Shown here one piece after another: positions 51,213 through 60,249 of a stretch of DNA of 64,000 nt. The stretch's first letter is position 1. The number at the start of each line of letters is the position of its first letter. The stretch covers positions 355,338 through 419,337 of the forward strand of contig CAWHQP010000003.1 in NCBI GenBank assembly GCA_963831535.1, written 5' to 3'. A program made the position numbers and the translations under genes. The notes beneath the pieces are model-generated. The model saw nothing but the letters and a program-made list of their open reading frames with translations. It was not told the origin of the DNA and did not search any database. The stretch is from Bog-756 sp963831535. GTDB lineage: Bacteria > Actinomycetota > Acidimicrobiia > Acidimicrobiales > RAAP-2.

Positions 51213-53060
51213 ATGCGATCGACACGGCGCCCCACAGCGCTGACCACGGCGGCGGCGGTGCTGGTGGCCCTCCCGGGTCTCACCCTTGTGGCCCCGGCCG
51301 ATGCGGCGCACGCGGCCACGCCGGTTCAGAGCCGGGTGTCCATCCAGCCCAGCCCGTCCGCGGCCTTTGCCGGCGACGCCCCCGACCCCGACGTCCTCTA
51401 CAGCGCCGGGACGTACTACGCCTTCACCACCGGAACCGCCCTCGGGAACCACATCCAGGCCCTCGTCGACACCACGTCGAGTCCCTCGTCGGGTTGGCGT
51501 TCGTACACGGGACTTTCCTACGGGTCGACCGCCCTGCCCGTCACGCCGGGGTGGGAGACACCCAATACGCAGACCTCGCCGGGGGTGATCTCCTACGGTG
51601 GCCACTGGGTGATGTTCTACGACGCCTCGGTCAACCCCTACGGCAACGACAGCGGGCACAGCTGCCTCTCGGTGGCCACCGCCGGATCGCTCAGCCCGAC
51701 CGCCCCGGTGTTCACCGACACCTCTACGGCTCCCCTCTACTGCGCCACCGGGGGCGTACTCGACCCGAGCCCGTTCATCGACCCGGCCACCGGGGCGGCC
51801 TATCTGTTGTGGAAGTCCAACGACGGCAGCTCGTCGGCCGCCTCCCAGGTGTGGTCGGTCCAGCTCAACGCGGCCGGGACCGGCTTTGCCGGCACGCCCA
51901 CCGTGCTGCTCACGGTGGATCAGGCGCAACTGCCCTGGGAGACCACGGTCGACGATCCCCAGATGGTGTTCGTCGACGGCAGCTATGACCTCCTCTTCTC
52001 ATCGGGGAACTACCTGTCGGCCAGCTACGCCCAGGCCCTCACCACCTGTTCGGGTCCGCTCGGGCCGTGCTCCCAGCCCACCTCGGGTCCCTTTCTCACC
52101 TCGTACGGGGCGGTGGCCGGACCGGCGGGTGGCTCGTTGTTCACCGACGCCTCGGGGAACTGGTGGTTGGCCTACGCCGGGTGGCCCACCACGTGCACCA
52201 ACTACTCGTGCGGGGCGGTGCGGTCGCTCTTCGTGGCCCCGATCGCCCTCGGCAACGGTCTCCACGTGCCCTGCAGTCCACCCCCGGGGGCGCCCTCGGG
52301 TTATCGGTTCACCGCCAGTGACGGGGGAGTGTTCTCCTTCGGGAACCTCCCCTTTTGCGGATCGACCGGGGGCATCACCATCAACCAGCCCATGGTGGGC
52401 ATCGCCGACACCGGCGACGGCGGCGGCTACTGGACGGTGGCCCGGGACGGCGGCATCTTCGCCTTCGACGACGCCCCCTTCTACGGCTCGATGGGCGGGA
52501 GCCATCTCAACCAGCCCATCGTGGGCATGGCCGCCACCCCGGACAGTGGTGGCTACTGGCTGGTGGCCGCCGACGGCGGCATCTTCAGCTTCGGGGACGC
52601 CGTCTTCCACGGTTCGACCGGGGGCATGCACCTGAACCAGCCCATCGTGGGCATGGCCACCACCCCCGACGGGGGCGGCTACTGGCTGGTGGCCGCCGAC
52701 GGCGGCATCTTCAGCTTCGGCGACGCCGTCTTCCACGGCTCGACCGGGGGCATGCACCTGAACCAGCCCATCGTGGGCATGGCCGCCAACCCCGACGGCC
52801 ACGGCTACTGGCTGGTGGCCGCCGACGGCGGCATCTTCAGCTTCGGCGACGCCCCCTTCGACGGCTCGACCGGGGGCATGCACCTGAACCAGCCCATCGT
52901 GGGCATGGCGGCCGACCCCGACGGGGGCGGCTACTGGCTGGTGGCCGCCGACGGCGGCATCTTCAGTTTCGGGGACGCCCCCTTCGACGGCTCGACCGGT
53001 GCCATCCACCTCAACCGGCCCATCGTGGGCATGGCGTCCACGCCGGCCCGGGCCGGTTGA
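51213..53060 (+). CDS. secreted GH43-like protein with six C-terminal repeats
   Basis: A 615-residue exported protein. After a signal peptide (1-34, ending APADAAHAA) comes a five-bladed beta-propeller glycoside hydrolase family 43-like domain (about 40-360): DAPDPDVLY (catalytic Asp region), GHWVMFYDAS, DPSPFIDPATGAAYLLWK and WETTVDDPQMVF. The rest is six 42-residue repeats, most perfectly GYWLVAADGGIFSFGDAxF with GSTGG and HLNQPIVGMA. Such repeats are frequent at the ends of secreted acidimicrobial proteins and are probably propeller-like or cell-wall binding. The substrate is likely a plant or microbial polysaccharide. ATG 51213 follows CGAGGTGA. Confidence 0.85.
   Translation: MRSTRRPTALTTAAAVLVALPGLTLVAPADAAHAATPVQSRVSIQPSPSAAFAGDAPDPDVLYSAGTYYAFTTGTALGNHIQALVDTTSSPSSGWRSYTGLSYGSTALPVTPGWETPNTQTSPGVISYGGHWVMFYDASVNPYGNDSGHSCLSVATAGSLSPTAPVFTDTSTAPLYCATGGVLDPSPFIDPATGAAYLLWKSNDGSSSAASQVWSVQLNAAGTGFAGTPTVLLTVDQAQLPWETTVDDPQMVFVDGSYDLLFSSGNYLSASYAQALTTCSGPLGPCSQPTSGPFLTSYGAVAGPAGGSLFTDASGNWWLAYAGWPTTCTNYSCGAVRSLFVAPIALGNGLHVPCSPPPGAPSGYRFTASDGGVFSFGNLPFCGSTGGITINQPMVGIADTGDGGGYWTVARDGGIFAFDDAPFYGSMGGSHLNQPIVGMAATPDSGGYWLVAADGGIFSFGDAVFHGSTGGMHLNQPIVGMATTPDGGGYWLVAADGGIFSFGDAVFHGSTGGMHLNQPIVGMAANPDGHGYWLVAADGGIFSFGDAPFDGSTGGMHLNQPIVGMAADPDGGGYWLVAADGGIFSFGDAPFDGSTGAIHLNRPIVGMASTPARAG
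52299..53054 (+). repeat. six tandem 126-bp repeats
   Basis: Six in-frame 126-bp units encode the 42-residue repeats of the GH43-like protein. Units 3-5 are nearly identical at DNA level, while units 1-2 have diverged, indicating recent amplification of the middle copies. Confidence 0.9.
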
Positions 53061-53120
53061 GTCGAACCCGGGGACGGCCCGACGCCGCCTAAGGATCGGT
53101 GGCTGCTCCCGTCCCCTAAC

Positions 53121-53309
53121 TCAGGCCGATCGGTCGCAGATCCCGCACACCGCTCCGGCCACCTTGGCCCAACAGGCGTCGGGCTCAGAGGCGTGGGGCT
53201 GGGCGTAACCGACACACGAGCGCCCTTCGGGCTCCTCGGTGCAGAAGGCAACGGTCCCGTCCGCGTGGACCACGAGACGGCCTGGACATGTCCCCTCCAC
53301 CGGTGCCAC
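53121..53309 (-). CDS. small cysteine-rich protein
   Basis: A 62-residue protein with six cysteines (8, 23, 32, 46, 55, 58), including a final CGIC. It probably binds zinc or an iron-sulfur cluster. Codon use is typical of the genome. No family is recognised and no partner is adjacent. It starts with GTG. Confidence 0.6.
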   Translation of the reverse strand: MAPVEGTCPGRLVVHADGTVAFCTEEPEGRSCVGYAQPHASEPDACWAKVAGAVCGICDRSA

Positions 53310-53345
53310 CCGGTCATCCTAGGCCCATCTCCGCGTTCTGGGGTA

Positions 53346-53360
53346 AATAGGGGTTGACAC
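53346..53360 (+). repeat. direct repeat, copy 1
   Basis: AATAGGGGTTGACAC, matching copy 2 (53790-53805) except for one extra T. The pair flanks the HTH gene at 53395-53781 in the same orientation and could be paired regulator sites. Confidence 0.6.
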
Positions 53361-53394
53361 ATGCGCCGGTCCGCTCGTCCCGTTCGGGACCGTG

Positions 53395-53781
53395 TCACCT
53401 GCGGCGTCGAGATTCCTGGGCGTCGCGTGCGTAGCGGGCGGCCAGCTGACGGGAGAAACCGTACTGTCGGGCCAGCTCGGCGACGGAGGTCCCCTGGTCG
53501 AGGCTCACGGCGAAGGCGTGGAGCCGGATCTCGTGCCTGGCCGCCTCTACCTGCCTCAGGGCTTCGTTCAACACCGTCCTGGCCTCGGCCGGGACGGCGG
53601 CGGCCATGGCTGTCGTGGCGTCGGCACCGTCCTCTAACAGTTTGATGGACCGCCGTGCCGCCTTCTCCACGAACCGGGTGCTGTGGCGGAGGTTCTCGAG
53701 GGCCTCGCTCAGTTTCTCGACCAGCTGCACCGCGGTTCTCGTGGCGTTGGCGGCATCGTCGGCGGGGTCTCCTCGGGCCAT
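53395..53781 (-). CDS. small helical protein with C-terminal HTH
   Basis: A 128-residue protein, mostly alpha-helical. Residues about 15-95 form long amphipathic helices (LVEKLSEALENLRHSTRFVEKAARRSI). The C-terminal segment LDQGTSVAELARQYGFSRQLAARYARDA (about 95-122) is a resolvase/LuxR-like HTH followed by Arg-rich end. I chose ATG 53781; a GTG 8 codons upstream is possible. TATTCT lies 6 nt before the ATG, suggesting a leaderless message. It probably regulates itself through the flanking direct repeats. Confidence 0.65.
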   Translation of the reverse strand: MARGDPADDAANATRTAVQLVEKLSEALENLRHSTRFVEKAARRSIKLLEDGADATTAMAAAVPAEARTVLNEALRQVEAARHEIRLHAFAVSLDQGTSVAELARQYGFSRQLAARYARDAQESRRRR

Positions 53782-53789
53782 GTCGGCAG

Positions 53790-53805
53790 AATAGGGGTTT
53801 GACAC
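53790..53805 (+). repeat. direct repeat, copy 2
   Basis: AATAGGGGTTTGACAC, lying just before the start codon of the HTH gene and covering its presumed -10 box. See copy 1 at 53346-53360. Confidence 0.6.
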
Positions 53806-54063
53806 CGTGTCCGTGCCTCGCCGGGGAGGACGTCAACGGTGGTCGGCACCCGAGCGGAGTATGTGGACGCACGCCGAGGCGATCGGCATGAGCAACTCGA
53901 GGCTCCTGGCCCGGTGTGAAGTCCCTGGCCACCAGCGTCGCCGTCGTTCATCGGCGCGGCTTTGTGGCCACCACCACCATCGTCCTTAAGGCCGAACTAC
54001 CGACCACGAACGTCCGCCACTTCCCCATGCTCGCCGAACGGCGACCGGCCTACGGACCCCCGC

Positions 54064-56688
54064 TCAGACTGCCGGGATGAGCCCGGCGCCGCTGTCGCGG
54101 GCCAGGAAAGCGAAGGTCTGGTCAGCGGGCATGGGCGCAGAGAACAGGTAGCCCTGGATGTGGGTGCAACCCAGCTGGACGAGAGCGTCCCGTTGAGCGG
54201 GGAGCTCCACCCCTTCGGCCGTGGTCTCCAGATGCAGGGTGGTGGCCAGCTGCATGATGGCGTTGACGAAGCCACGTCCCTGGTCGTCGTGGACCAGATT
54301 GTCGACGAAGCGCTTGTCGATCTTCAGGATGTCGATGGGCAGGTCGGCCAAAGCGGCGAACGACGAATACCCGGTGCCGAAGTCGTCGATGGCCACCCGC
54401 ACTCCCAGGTCCCGGAGGGCGTCGAGGGTGTCGATGATGTGGCCCGACTCCGAGGCCAGTACCGACTCGGTCACCTCCACGATGAGGGCGTTCGACTCCA
54501 GTTCGGCGTGGGACAGGGCTGTGGTGACGTGCTCGATGAACAGGGGATGGGCCAGTTGCAGCCGTGAGGCGTTGACCGAGATGTTCGGGCGCCAGTCGAG
54601 CCCGCTGTCGTGCCAGGCCCGGGTCTGGCGACAGGCCTCCTCCAACACCGCCCGACCGAGCTCGATGATGAGCCCGGACTCCTCGGCCAGGGGGATGAAC
54701 GTGCTCGGGGAGACGAAGCCGCGCACCGGGTGCCGCCAGCGCGACAGAGCCTCGAAGGAGATGACCGCACCGGTCCGGGTGTCGATGATGGGCTGGTAGT
54801 AGACGGACAGGCTCCGGTCGCGGATGGCCGCCCGGAGGTCCTGGTCGAGACTCATCCGTTCCACGGCGGCGGCATGCATGTCGGCCCGGAACACCCGGTA
54901 GCAGCCCTTGCCCTCCCGCTTGGCCTGGTACATGGCGGCGTCGGCGTCGGAGAGGAGCCGGTCGGCCTTGGTGTCGCCGTCGTCGGTGAGGGCGATGCCC
55001 ACACTGGCCCCGATGGCCACCTCCTGGCCGGGGAGCTGCAGGGGTTCGACGAGGGCGTCGAGCACCCGTTGGGCCACTGCGCCGGCCTGTTCGGCGGTGT
55101 CGAGGGTGTCGACCAGGATGGCGAACTCGTCACCGCCCAGCCGGGCGATGGTGTCCGATCCCCGCAGCTGGTGGCGGAAGCGGTCGGCCACGGCAATGAG
55201 GAGAGCGTCGCCCACCAGGTGACCGAGGCTGTCGTTGACGTTCTTGAAGCCGTCGAGGTCCACGATCATCACCCCGACACAGCCGGCCATGCGGGTCCGG
55301 CGGTTCAGGGCCTGTTCGAGCCGGTCGTTGAACAGGGCCCGGTTGGACAGCCCGGTGAGCGGGTCGTGCATGGCCTGGTGACGGATGGCGTCCTCGGCCC
55401 GGAACCGGACGGTGGCCGAGAAGACGATGCCGGCCAGGGCCTCGACGAACTGCTCGTCGTCGCGTCCGATGGGCTCGTCCTGGAAGACCTCGATGTGGGC
55501 CAACGGGAACTCGGGATCGCCCACCGGAAGCCGAAGGCGGGGGAGCTCCAACTCGGCGATCCGGGCGTCACCGACGCTCGCCGCCGCCACCGACACGTCG
55601 CCGTGGGTGCCGTCATTCTCGGTGGGTTCGACGACCGTGGCGATCCGGCAGTAGCGGGGGTGCAGGATGGTGGTGATGGCGTCGGTGGCCGAGGTGAGTG
55701 CAGCACCGAGAGTGGTAGCCCGCAGCACGTCCCGCCCCAGTTCGGAGATGGCCGTCTCGCGTTCGAACCGGGTCCGACGTTCGGTGACGTCCTTGGCGTT
55801 GATGACCATGGCTTCCACGTCCGGGTCCTCGAACAGGTTGGTGGCCAGGCCCTCCAGCCACACCCACTGCCCGGACCGGCGGAGCACCCGGAAGGAGATC
55901 TCGATGGCCGCCCCCGGGGAGTCGGCGGTCTGGGCGATGGCCAGGCCGAGCTGGCCGACGTCGTCGGGGTGGATGAGCTCGCCGGAAAGGGCGCCGAGCA
56001 GCTCCTCGGGGTCGTAGCCGAGGACCTTGGTGCACGACGGGCTGGCGTAGGTCACGGCCATGGTCCGGTCCATCGAGAAGACCAGGTCCGAGGAGCTCTG
56101 GACCAGAGCCCGGAACCGTCGTTCACCACTCTCGGTCAGGGAGGCGGCGCGCTCCACCTCGGTCATGGCCGACTGCAGGGATCGGTAGGAGAAGGCGATG
56201 CCGATGGCCACCAGCACGGCCAGTCCGTGGGCGGCCGGGAGCGGCAGCATGGTGGGGATCCACCGGAGTCCGACCATGACCTCGGCGACGAGCAGACACA
56301 CGAAGGTCCATCCGAGCACGACGCGGTAGGACGACAGTCCGGTGAGGGCCACGGACTCCTGGCCGACGAGCACCAGTCCGATGGCCAGGGCCGGCCCCCA
56401 GCCGGTGGCGTAGATGACGGCAGTGACCAGAACGATCTGGGTGGCGATACGGGTGTGCAGCCGGAACCGGGTGTGGGACCGGTCCCACCAGAAGCCCGAG
56501 GCGGTGGAGGCCATCTGTCCCACCACCAAGATGACCGGGATGAGCCAGATCGGGGAGGGGGCCACCAGGTGGAACTGCCGGAGCACGACGATGGCCACGG
56601 CGGCCAACGGCCCCATGAACAGCATCTCGGCGAAGTGCGTCCCCCGCGACTCACCCGAGATGAGGCGCCGCAGGCTGTCAAAACCCAT
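54064..56688 (-). CDS. membrane PAS-GGDEF-EAL protein
   Basis: An 874-residue c-di-GMP enzyme. Residues about 18-170 carry four to five TM helices (a MASE-like sensor), then a PAS domain (about 190-305: SSDLVFSMDRTMAVTYASPS, GYDPEELLG), a GAF-like region (about 315-440), an intact GGDEF (in RLGGDEFAIL) with the RxxD inhibitory site (RGSD), and an intact EAL (FEALSRW, EVTES, DDFGTGYSS, KID, EGVE). It should both make and break c-di-GMP in response to a membrane or PAS ligand. It is the third such enzyme in the window and has no co-transcribed partner. Confidence 0.92.
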   Translation of the reverse strand: MGFDSLRRLISGESRGTHFAEMLFMGPLAAVAIVVLRQFHLVAPSPIWLIPVILVVGQMASTASGFWWDRSHTRFRLHTRIATQIVLVTAVIYATGWGPALAIGLVLVGQESVALTGLSSYRVVLGWTFVCLLVAEVMVGLRWIPTMLPLPAAHGLAVLVAIGIAFSYRSLQSAMTEVERAASLTESGERRFRALVQSSSDLVFSMDRTMAVTYASPSCTKVLGYDPEELLGALSGELIHPDDVGQLGLAIAQTADSPGAAIEISFRVLRRSGQWVWLEGLATNLFEDPDVEAMVINAKDVTERRTRFERETAISELGRDVLRATTLGAALTSATDAITTILHPRYCRIATVVEPTENDGTHGDVSVAAASVGDARIAELELPRLRLPVGDPEFPLAHIEVFQDEPIGRDDEQFVEALAGIVFSATVRFRAEDAIRHQAMHDPLTGLSNRALFNDRLEQALNRRTRMAGCVGVMIVDLDGFKNVNDSLGHLVGDALLIAVADRFRHQLRGSDTIARLGGDEFAILVDTLDTAEQAGAVAQRVLDALVEPLQLPGQEVAIGASVGIALTDDGDTKADRLLSDADAAMYQAKREGKGCYRVFRADMHAAAVERMSLDQDLRAAIRDRSLSVYYQPIIDTRTGAVISFEALSRWRHPVRGFVSPSTFIPLAEESGLIIELGRAVLEEACRQTRAWHDSGLDWRPNISVNASRLQLAHPLFIEHVTTALSHAELESNALIVEVTESVLASESGHIIDTLDALRDLGVRVAIDDFGTGYSSFAALADLPIDILKIDKRFVDNLVHDDQGRGFVNAIMQLATTLHLETTAEGVELPAQRDALVQLGCTHIQGYLFSAPMPADQTFAFLARDSGAGLIPAV

Positions 56689-57011
56689 GGCGCTTTATCG
56701 ACCAGGCCAGAGGCACCCTTTAGGTGCTTCCCGGGGAGGGCCTCGGGCCGGTCGGCGGGTCGCCTGGCCGATGCCCGCGCCGTCCCGGTGACGGGTCGGG
56801 CCGTCGCGGCGATGCATCGCTCCGGTCGGAGGCGGAATCGTGCCTGGGTGTACCCTGGTGAACACCTTCACGAGTCCGGGGGGAGCGTGGGCTGCGCCCC
56901 GCGCCACCGATTCCACCGTGCCCGACAACCGACACCGGTATGCCGTCCAGTTCTCACACCGTTCACGGCGGGTGACCGGGGGACAGCAACCCGGGACCGT
57001 AGAATCTGCCG
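56689..57011. other. 323-nt divergent intergenic region
   Basis: It holds no supported gene. The promoter of the 57012 gene appears as TAGAAT (57000-57005), 6 nt before the ATG, consistent with a leaderless message. I see no conserved RNA element or clear operator. Confidence 0.45.
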
Positions 57012-58046
57012 ATGTCGGTCGAGGCCATCTCCGCCCCATCCCGGGCAGGCCGGAGCGGCCACGGTCACAGCCGGCCCAAGCGGAAACTTCCCCTCTGGAT
57101 CGCCGTCGTCTTGTGGGTCGTCGTCGCTGCCCTGGGCGTGGTGGCGGCCATGCGGCTGGTCGCCTGGGACTCGTTCGACATCTTCGTCATCCTCAACTCG
57201 GTCACCGCGTTCATCTACCTGCCGGCCTGGATCGTGGTGGTCGTGGCCGGGGTGGGGAGGCGCTATGTACTGGCCGTCGCCGCCCTGGTCATCGTGGTCC
57301 TCCAGATCCTCTTCATGCTCCCCGAGCTCACTGCGGCCGAACCCGTACCCGCCTGGGCCACCACGGCGCCAGCCATCAAGCTGTTCGACGCCAACGTTTA
57401 CGCCTACAACCACTCGATGGCCGGATACGCCACCGAGATCGAGGCCGACCAACCCCAGCTCCTGACCATGGAAGAGGCCGTCCCGACGCTCGTCGACCAA
57501 CTGAAGGCCAGCGGGTCCCTGGCCAACCTTCCCTACACCGTCCAGGTCAAGCGTTACGACCCGCACGCCTTCTTCATCGCCTCCAAGTACCCCCTGACCG
57601 GAGTGAGCGTCTCCTATCTCTACGGCGCCCCGCTCATCGTGAAGATGACCATGCAGCTCCCCTCCGGCCCGCACGCCGTGTGGGTCGTGCACACCACCGG
57701 GCCGACGCCGCAGTCGTTCGCCCAGTGGAAGGGGCAGGTGGCCGACATCGACCAGCAGGTCCGCCGACGAGGCCCGGCCGGCCTGCTGCTGGTGGGTGAC
57801 TTCAACAGCACCTGGGGCAACAAGGGGTTCCGCCAGATCCTGGCCGCGGGGATGACCGACGGGGCCGCGGCCCGGGCCCGCCCGTTCCAGATGACCTGGT
57901 CACAGACCAAGCCCATCATCCCGCCGGTGGTGCGGATCGACCACGTGGTCACCGGACCGGGGGTGGCGGTCACCGCCATCGGCACCGACACCGGACCGGG
58001 CAGCGATCACCGCGATATCCAGGCCACGGTGGCCTTCCGTCCGTAG
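57012..58046 (+). CDS. membrane-anchored endonuclease/exonuclease/phosphatase-fold protein
   Basis: A 344-residue protein with three N-terminal TM helices (about 28-47, 55-76, 81-102), then an extracytoplasmic EEP catalytic domain. Expected residues are visible: Asn in FDANVYAYN, Glu in LTMEEA, His in VVHTTGP, Asp/Asn in GDFNSTW, Asp in RIDHVV and the final Asp-His in GSDHRD. It likely cleaves a phosphodiester outside the cell, such as DNA, phospholipid or a nucleotide. ATG 57012 lies 6 nt after a TAGAAT box. Confidence 0.88.
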   Translation: MSVEAISAPSRAGRSGHGHSRPKRKLPLWIAVVLWVVVAALGVVAAMRLVAWDSFDIFVILNSVTAFIYLPAWIVVVVAGVGRRYVLAVAALVIVVLQILFMLPELTAAEPVPAWATTAPAIKLFDANVYAYNHSMAGYATEIEADQPQLLTMEEAVPTLVDQLKASGSLANLPYTVQVKRYDPHAFFIASKYPLTGVSVSYLYGAPLIVKMTMQLPSGPHAVWVVHTTGPTPQSFAQWKGQVADIDQQVRRRGPAGLLLVGDFNSTWGNKGFRQILAAGMTDGAAARARPFQMTWSQTKPIIPPVVRIDHVVTGPGVAVTAIGTDTGPGSDHRDIQATVAFRP

Positions 58047-58088
58047 CGCCACGGTCGTCGGCCTGCCTGCCGGTGCGTCGTCTCAGGT

Positions 58089-59036
58089 TCAGAGCCCGAA
58101 GGCGGCGCGCAGGTCGGGGGCGGACACGGCGTTCCGGAGGAGGGAGACGCCGGCATTCTCCTCGAGCCATCGGGTCAGGGAGTAGTGGTTGAAGGTGCCG
58201 TTCACCACCACGTGGCTCAGCCGGGGGTCGATGACCACGAAGGGGACCTGGTTGCCTTCGCTCGAGTCGTCCTCGTCGAAGGTGACGATGATGGTGAGGC
58301 GGCCGGCGAGGAAGTCGGGTCCGGCCATGATGACGGGAAGCCACTGGCCGAGCCAACTATCGGCCTCGGCCAAGGTGCCGTTGTGGGCATCGTCGTCGAC
58401 ATCGGGGGTGATCTCACCGGTGACGGGCAGGTGGCCCTGGTCGACGTCGGCCAGCAGATTCCCACCGGTGGTCGTGCCCAGCGGGACATCGTCGGCGGTA
58501 CAGCCGGCCACGTCGGCTGGGTCGGCGAAGTAGGGCCACGGGCCGTGCTTGGCCGCGTAGGTCCCCGCGCTGGCCGTCTGGCAGTTGGAGGTCATGGCCT
58601 CCTGGTAGGCCTTGGCCGTCTCGCCGGCGGCGAGGGTCTGGCTCCACACCGTCGGACCGGCGGGGGCACAACCCGGTCCCGGTACGCAGTCCGAACTGAG
58701 GCCCTGGGTGCTGCCACTCCAGATGGCCACGTAGTTGGGAAGGCTGGGATGGGTGATGGCGAAGTACTGGGCGGCCCGGCCGTAGGTGTTGGCGTACCCG
58801 GCCAGCGTCGGCATCTGGGCCAACGCCTCGGCGGCGCTGTGGTTCTCCTCCATGATGACCAGGACCTTGTGGCCGGCACCTTCTGCGGGCAGGGTGGAGG
58901 TGGTGCTCGGCGCACTCGTGGTCGAGGTGGACCGGGGGAAGGTCGTGGACGTCCGTGCCGGTCCGGCGGCTGTCGTTGTGCAGCCGGCCAGGAACACCAT
59001 CGTTGCGGAGACCACGAGCAACCCCTGACGACGCAC
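58089..59036 (-). CDS. phosphoesterase-family lipoprotein (acid phosphatase-like)
   Basis: A 315-residue exported protein with a lipobox LAGC (near 16-19), a Ser/Thr linker (about 25-50) and a phosphoesterase domain of the phospholipase C / AcpA group. KVLVIMEENHSAAEAL (about 58-73) is the hallmark metal/nucleophile segment, HPSLPNYVAIWSGS (about 95-108) follows, and TFDEDDSSEGNQVPFVVIDP (about 250-269) supplies later metal ligands. It should cleave phosphoesters at the cell surface. The start is GTG 59036. Convergent with the EEP gene. Confidence 0.85.
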   Translation of the reverse strand: MRRQGLLVVSATMVFLAGCTTTAAGPARTSTTFPRSTSTTSAPSTTSTLPAEGAGHKVLVIMEENHSAAEALAQMPTLAGYANTYGRAAQYFAITHPSLPNYVAIWSGSTQGLSSDCVPGPGCAPAGPTVWSQTLAAGETAKAYQEAMTSNCQTASAGTYAAKHGPWPYFADPADVAGCTADDVPLGTTTGGNLLADVDQGHLPVTGEITPDVDDDAHNGTLAEADSWLGQWLPVIMAGPDFLAGRLTIIVTFDEDDSSEGNQVPFVVIDPRLSHVVVNGTFNHYSLTRWLEENAGVSLLRNAVSAPDLRAAFGL

Positions 59037-59118
59037 CGTGTCACCCTACCGATGGTCCCCCGACCGGTGGATGCGCGGCGTTCGCTGTCCTTCGGGCTTC
59101 GCCAGGTCGGACGAGCCG

Positions 59119-60189
59119 TCACCGCTGCGGTGCGGGTCCGACACTGTCCCTCGCCACGTACCGGTCGGACTCGAGAACCAGGTCCGGGGCAGACTCCAGC
59201 ACGCCCATCCGGTGGAGCAGGCCCTCGGTCATGGCCGCGCCGATGGCGCCGAGGTCGGTGGTGACGACGCTGATCGACGGCCGGTAGGCGGCGGCCCAGG
59301 GGGAGTCACCGAACGTCAGGAACGAGCAGGAATCGGGAAGGGCCACCCCCGCCGTCGACAGTCCCTGAAGCAGGTGGGGGGTAAGCGTGTGGGAACTCGA
59401 CCACAGGACGGTCGGACCATCCGGGGACCGCACCAGTGCGGCCAGGAGGGTGGCCACACGAGCGGGGTCATCCCGGTCCGGCCCGTCGGCCGTCCCGACC
59501 GGGACCCAGATAGCCTCGACGTCCCGGTTCGCCGCCGCCGACTCGATGAGCCGCCACCGTGTGTCCGTCGTGCCTCCGGGGGCGCGTCGACGGGCGAGGA
59601 AGGCGAGGCGCTGGTGGCCGTGGGTGGCCAGGTCTTCACACGCCCGGTCGACGGCCAGGCTCAGGGAGGAGTCGTGGGCATCGGCCTGGGCGGCGAAGTG
59701 GTCGGCGTCGGCGACCGGAAGGCCAGCATCAGCCAGCCGGCGGATGGGATCGGGGTCCGACGGTCGGCCCGCCACGACCAGGGCGTCGATCCGCTGGGCG
59801 CTCAGCCGGTCCAGCTGGTGTCGCTCCACCTCGGCTGACCGTTGGGCGTCGGCCACGATCACGGCGTACCCGAACTGCTGGGCCAGGTGCTCGACGGACC
59901 GCAGGAACGGGAGGAACACCGGATTGGCCAGGTTGGGGACGAGCACGCCGATGATCATCGACCGCTCGGTGCGGAGGCTGCTGGCTGAGACGCTCGGGGA
60001 GTAGCCCAGCCGTTGGGCGGCGGCCTTCACCTGGAGGATGGCCGCCTCACTGGCCGGCCCCTTCCCGGTCAGCACCCGGGATACCGTGGCTGTGCTCACC
60101 CCCGCTTCGGCGGCCACCTGTCGGATGTCCGGTCGCGACCGGGATCCGACGGTGATCGGGAGGATGACTCTCCTGGTTGACCGGACCAC
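59119..60189 (-). CDS. LacI-family repressor
   Basis: A 356-residue regulator. HTH and hinge: PDIRQVAAEAGVSTATVSRVL (about 20-40) and ASSLRTERSMIIGVLVPNL (about 70-88). The sugar-binding-like core has periplasmic-binding folds (VEHLAQQFGYAVIVADAQ, ALVVAGRP). It starts with GTG 60189; TAGAGT lies 6 nt upstream of it. A canonical LacI operator is 14 nt upstream, so autoregulation and control of the divergent esterase are likely. The inducer is probably a sugar or related ester product. Confidence 0.9.
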   Translation of the reverse strand: MVRSTRRVILPITVGSRSRPDIRQVAAEAGVSTATVSRVLTGKGPASEAAILQVKAAAQRLGYSPSVSASSLRTERSMIIGVLVPNLANPVFLPFLRSVEHLAQQFGYAVIVADAQRSAEVERHQLDRLSAQRIDALVVAGRPSDPDPIRRLADAGLPVADADHFAAQADAHDSSLSLAVDRACEDLATHGHQRLAFLARRRAPGGTTDTRWRLIESAAANRDVEAIWVPVGTADGPDRDDPARVATLLAALVRSPDGPTVLWSSSHTLTPHLLQGLSTAGVALPDSCSFLTFGDSPWAAAYRPSISVVTTDLGAIGAAMTEGLLHRMGVLESAPDLVLESDRYVARDSVGPAPQR

Positions 60190-60202
60190 GGAGCCACTCT
60201 AC

Positions 60203-60216
60203 TGTAAACGTTTACA
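60203..60216. promoter_or_regulatory. LacI-type operator
   Basis: TGTAAACGTTTACA, a perfect 14-bp palindrome with the central CG typical of LacI/GalR operators, in the 60-nt gap between the regulator and the esterase gene. Confidence 0.85.
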
Positions 60217-60249
60217 TACCCAGCGGTGAGCGGACGGGAGCAGTGTGAC

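Noticed and set aside
52299..53054. Tandem repeats as a possible CRISPR array
   Set aside because: Units are 126 bp with no spacers, in frame, and encode 42-residue protein repeats.
54610..57465. Long plus-strand open frame opposite the PAS-GGDEF-EAL gene
   Set aside because: Antisense to a well-conserved EAL/GGDEF protein; the translation has no domain and continues past it by chance.
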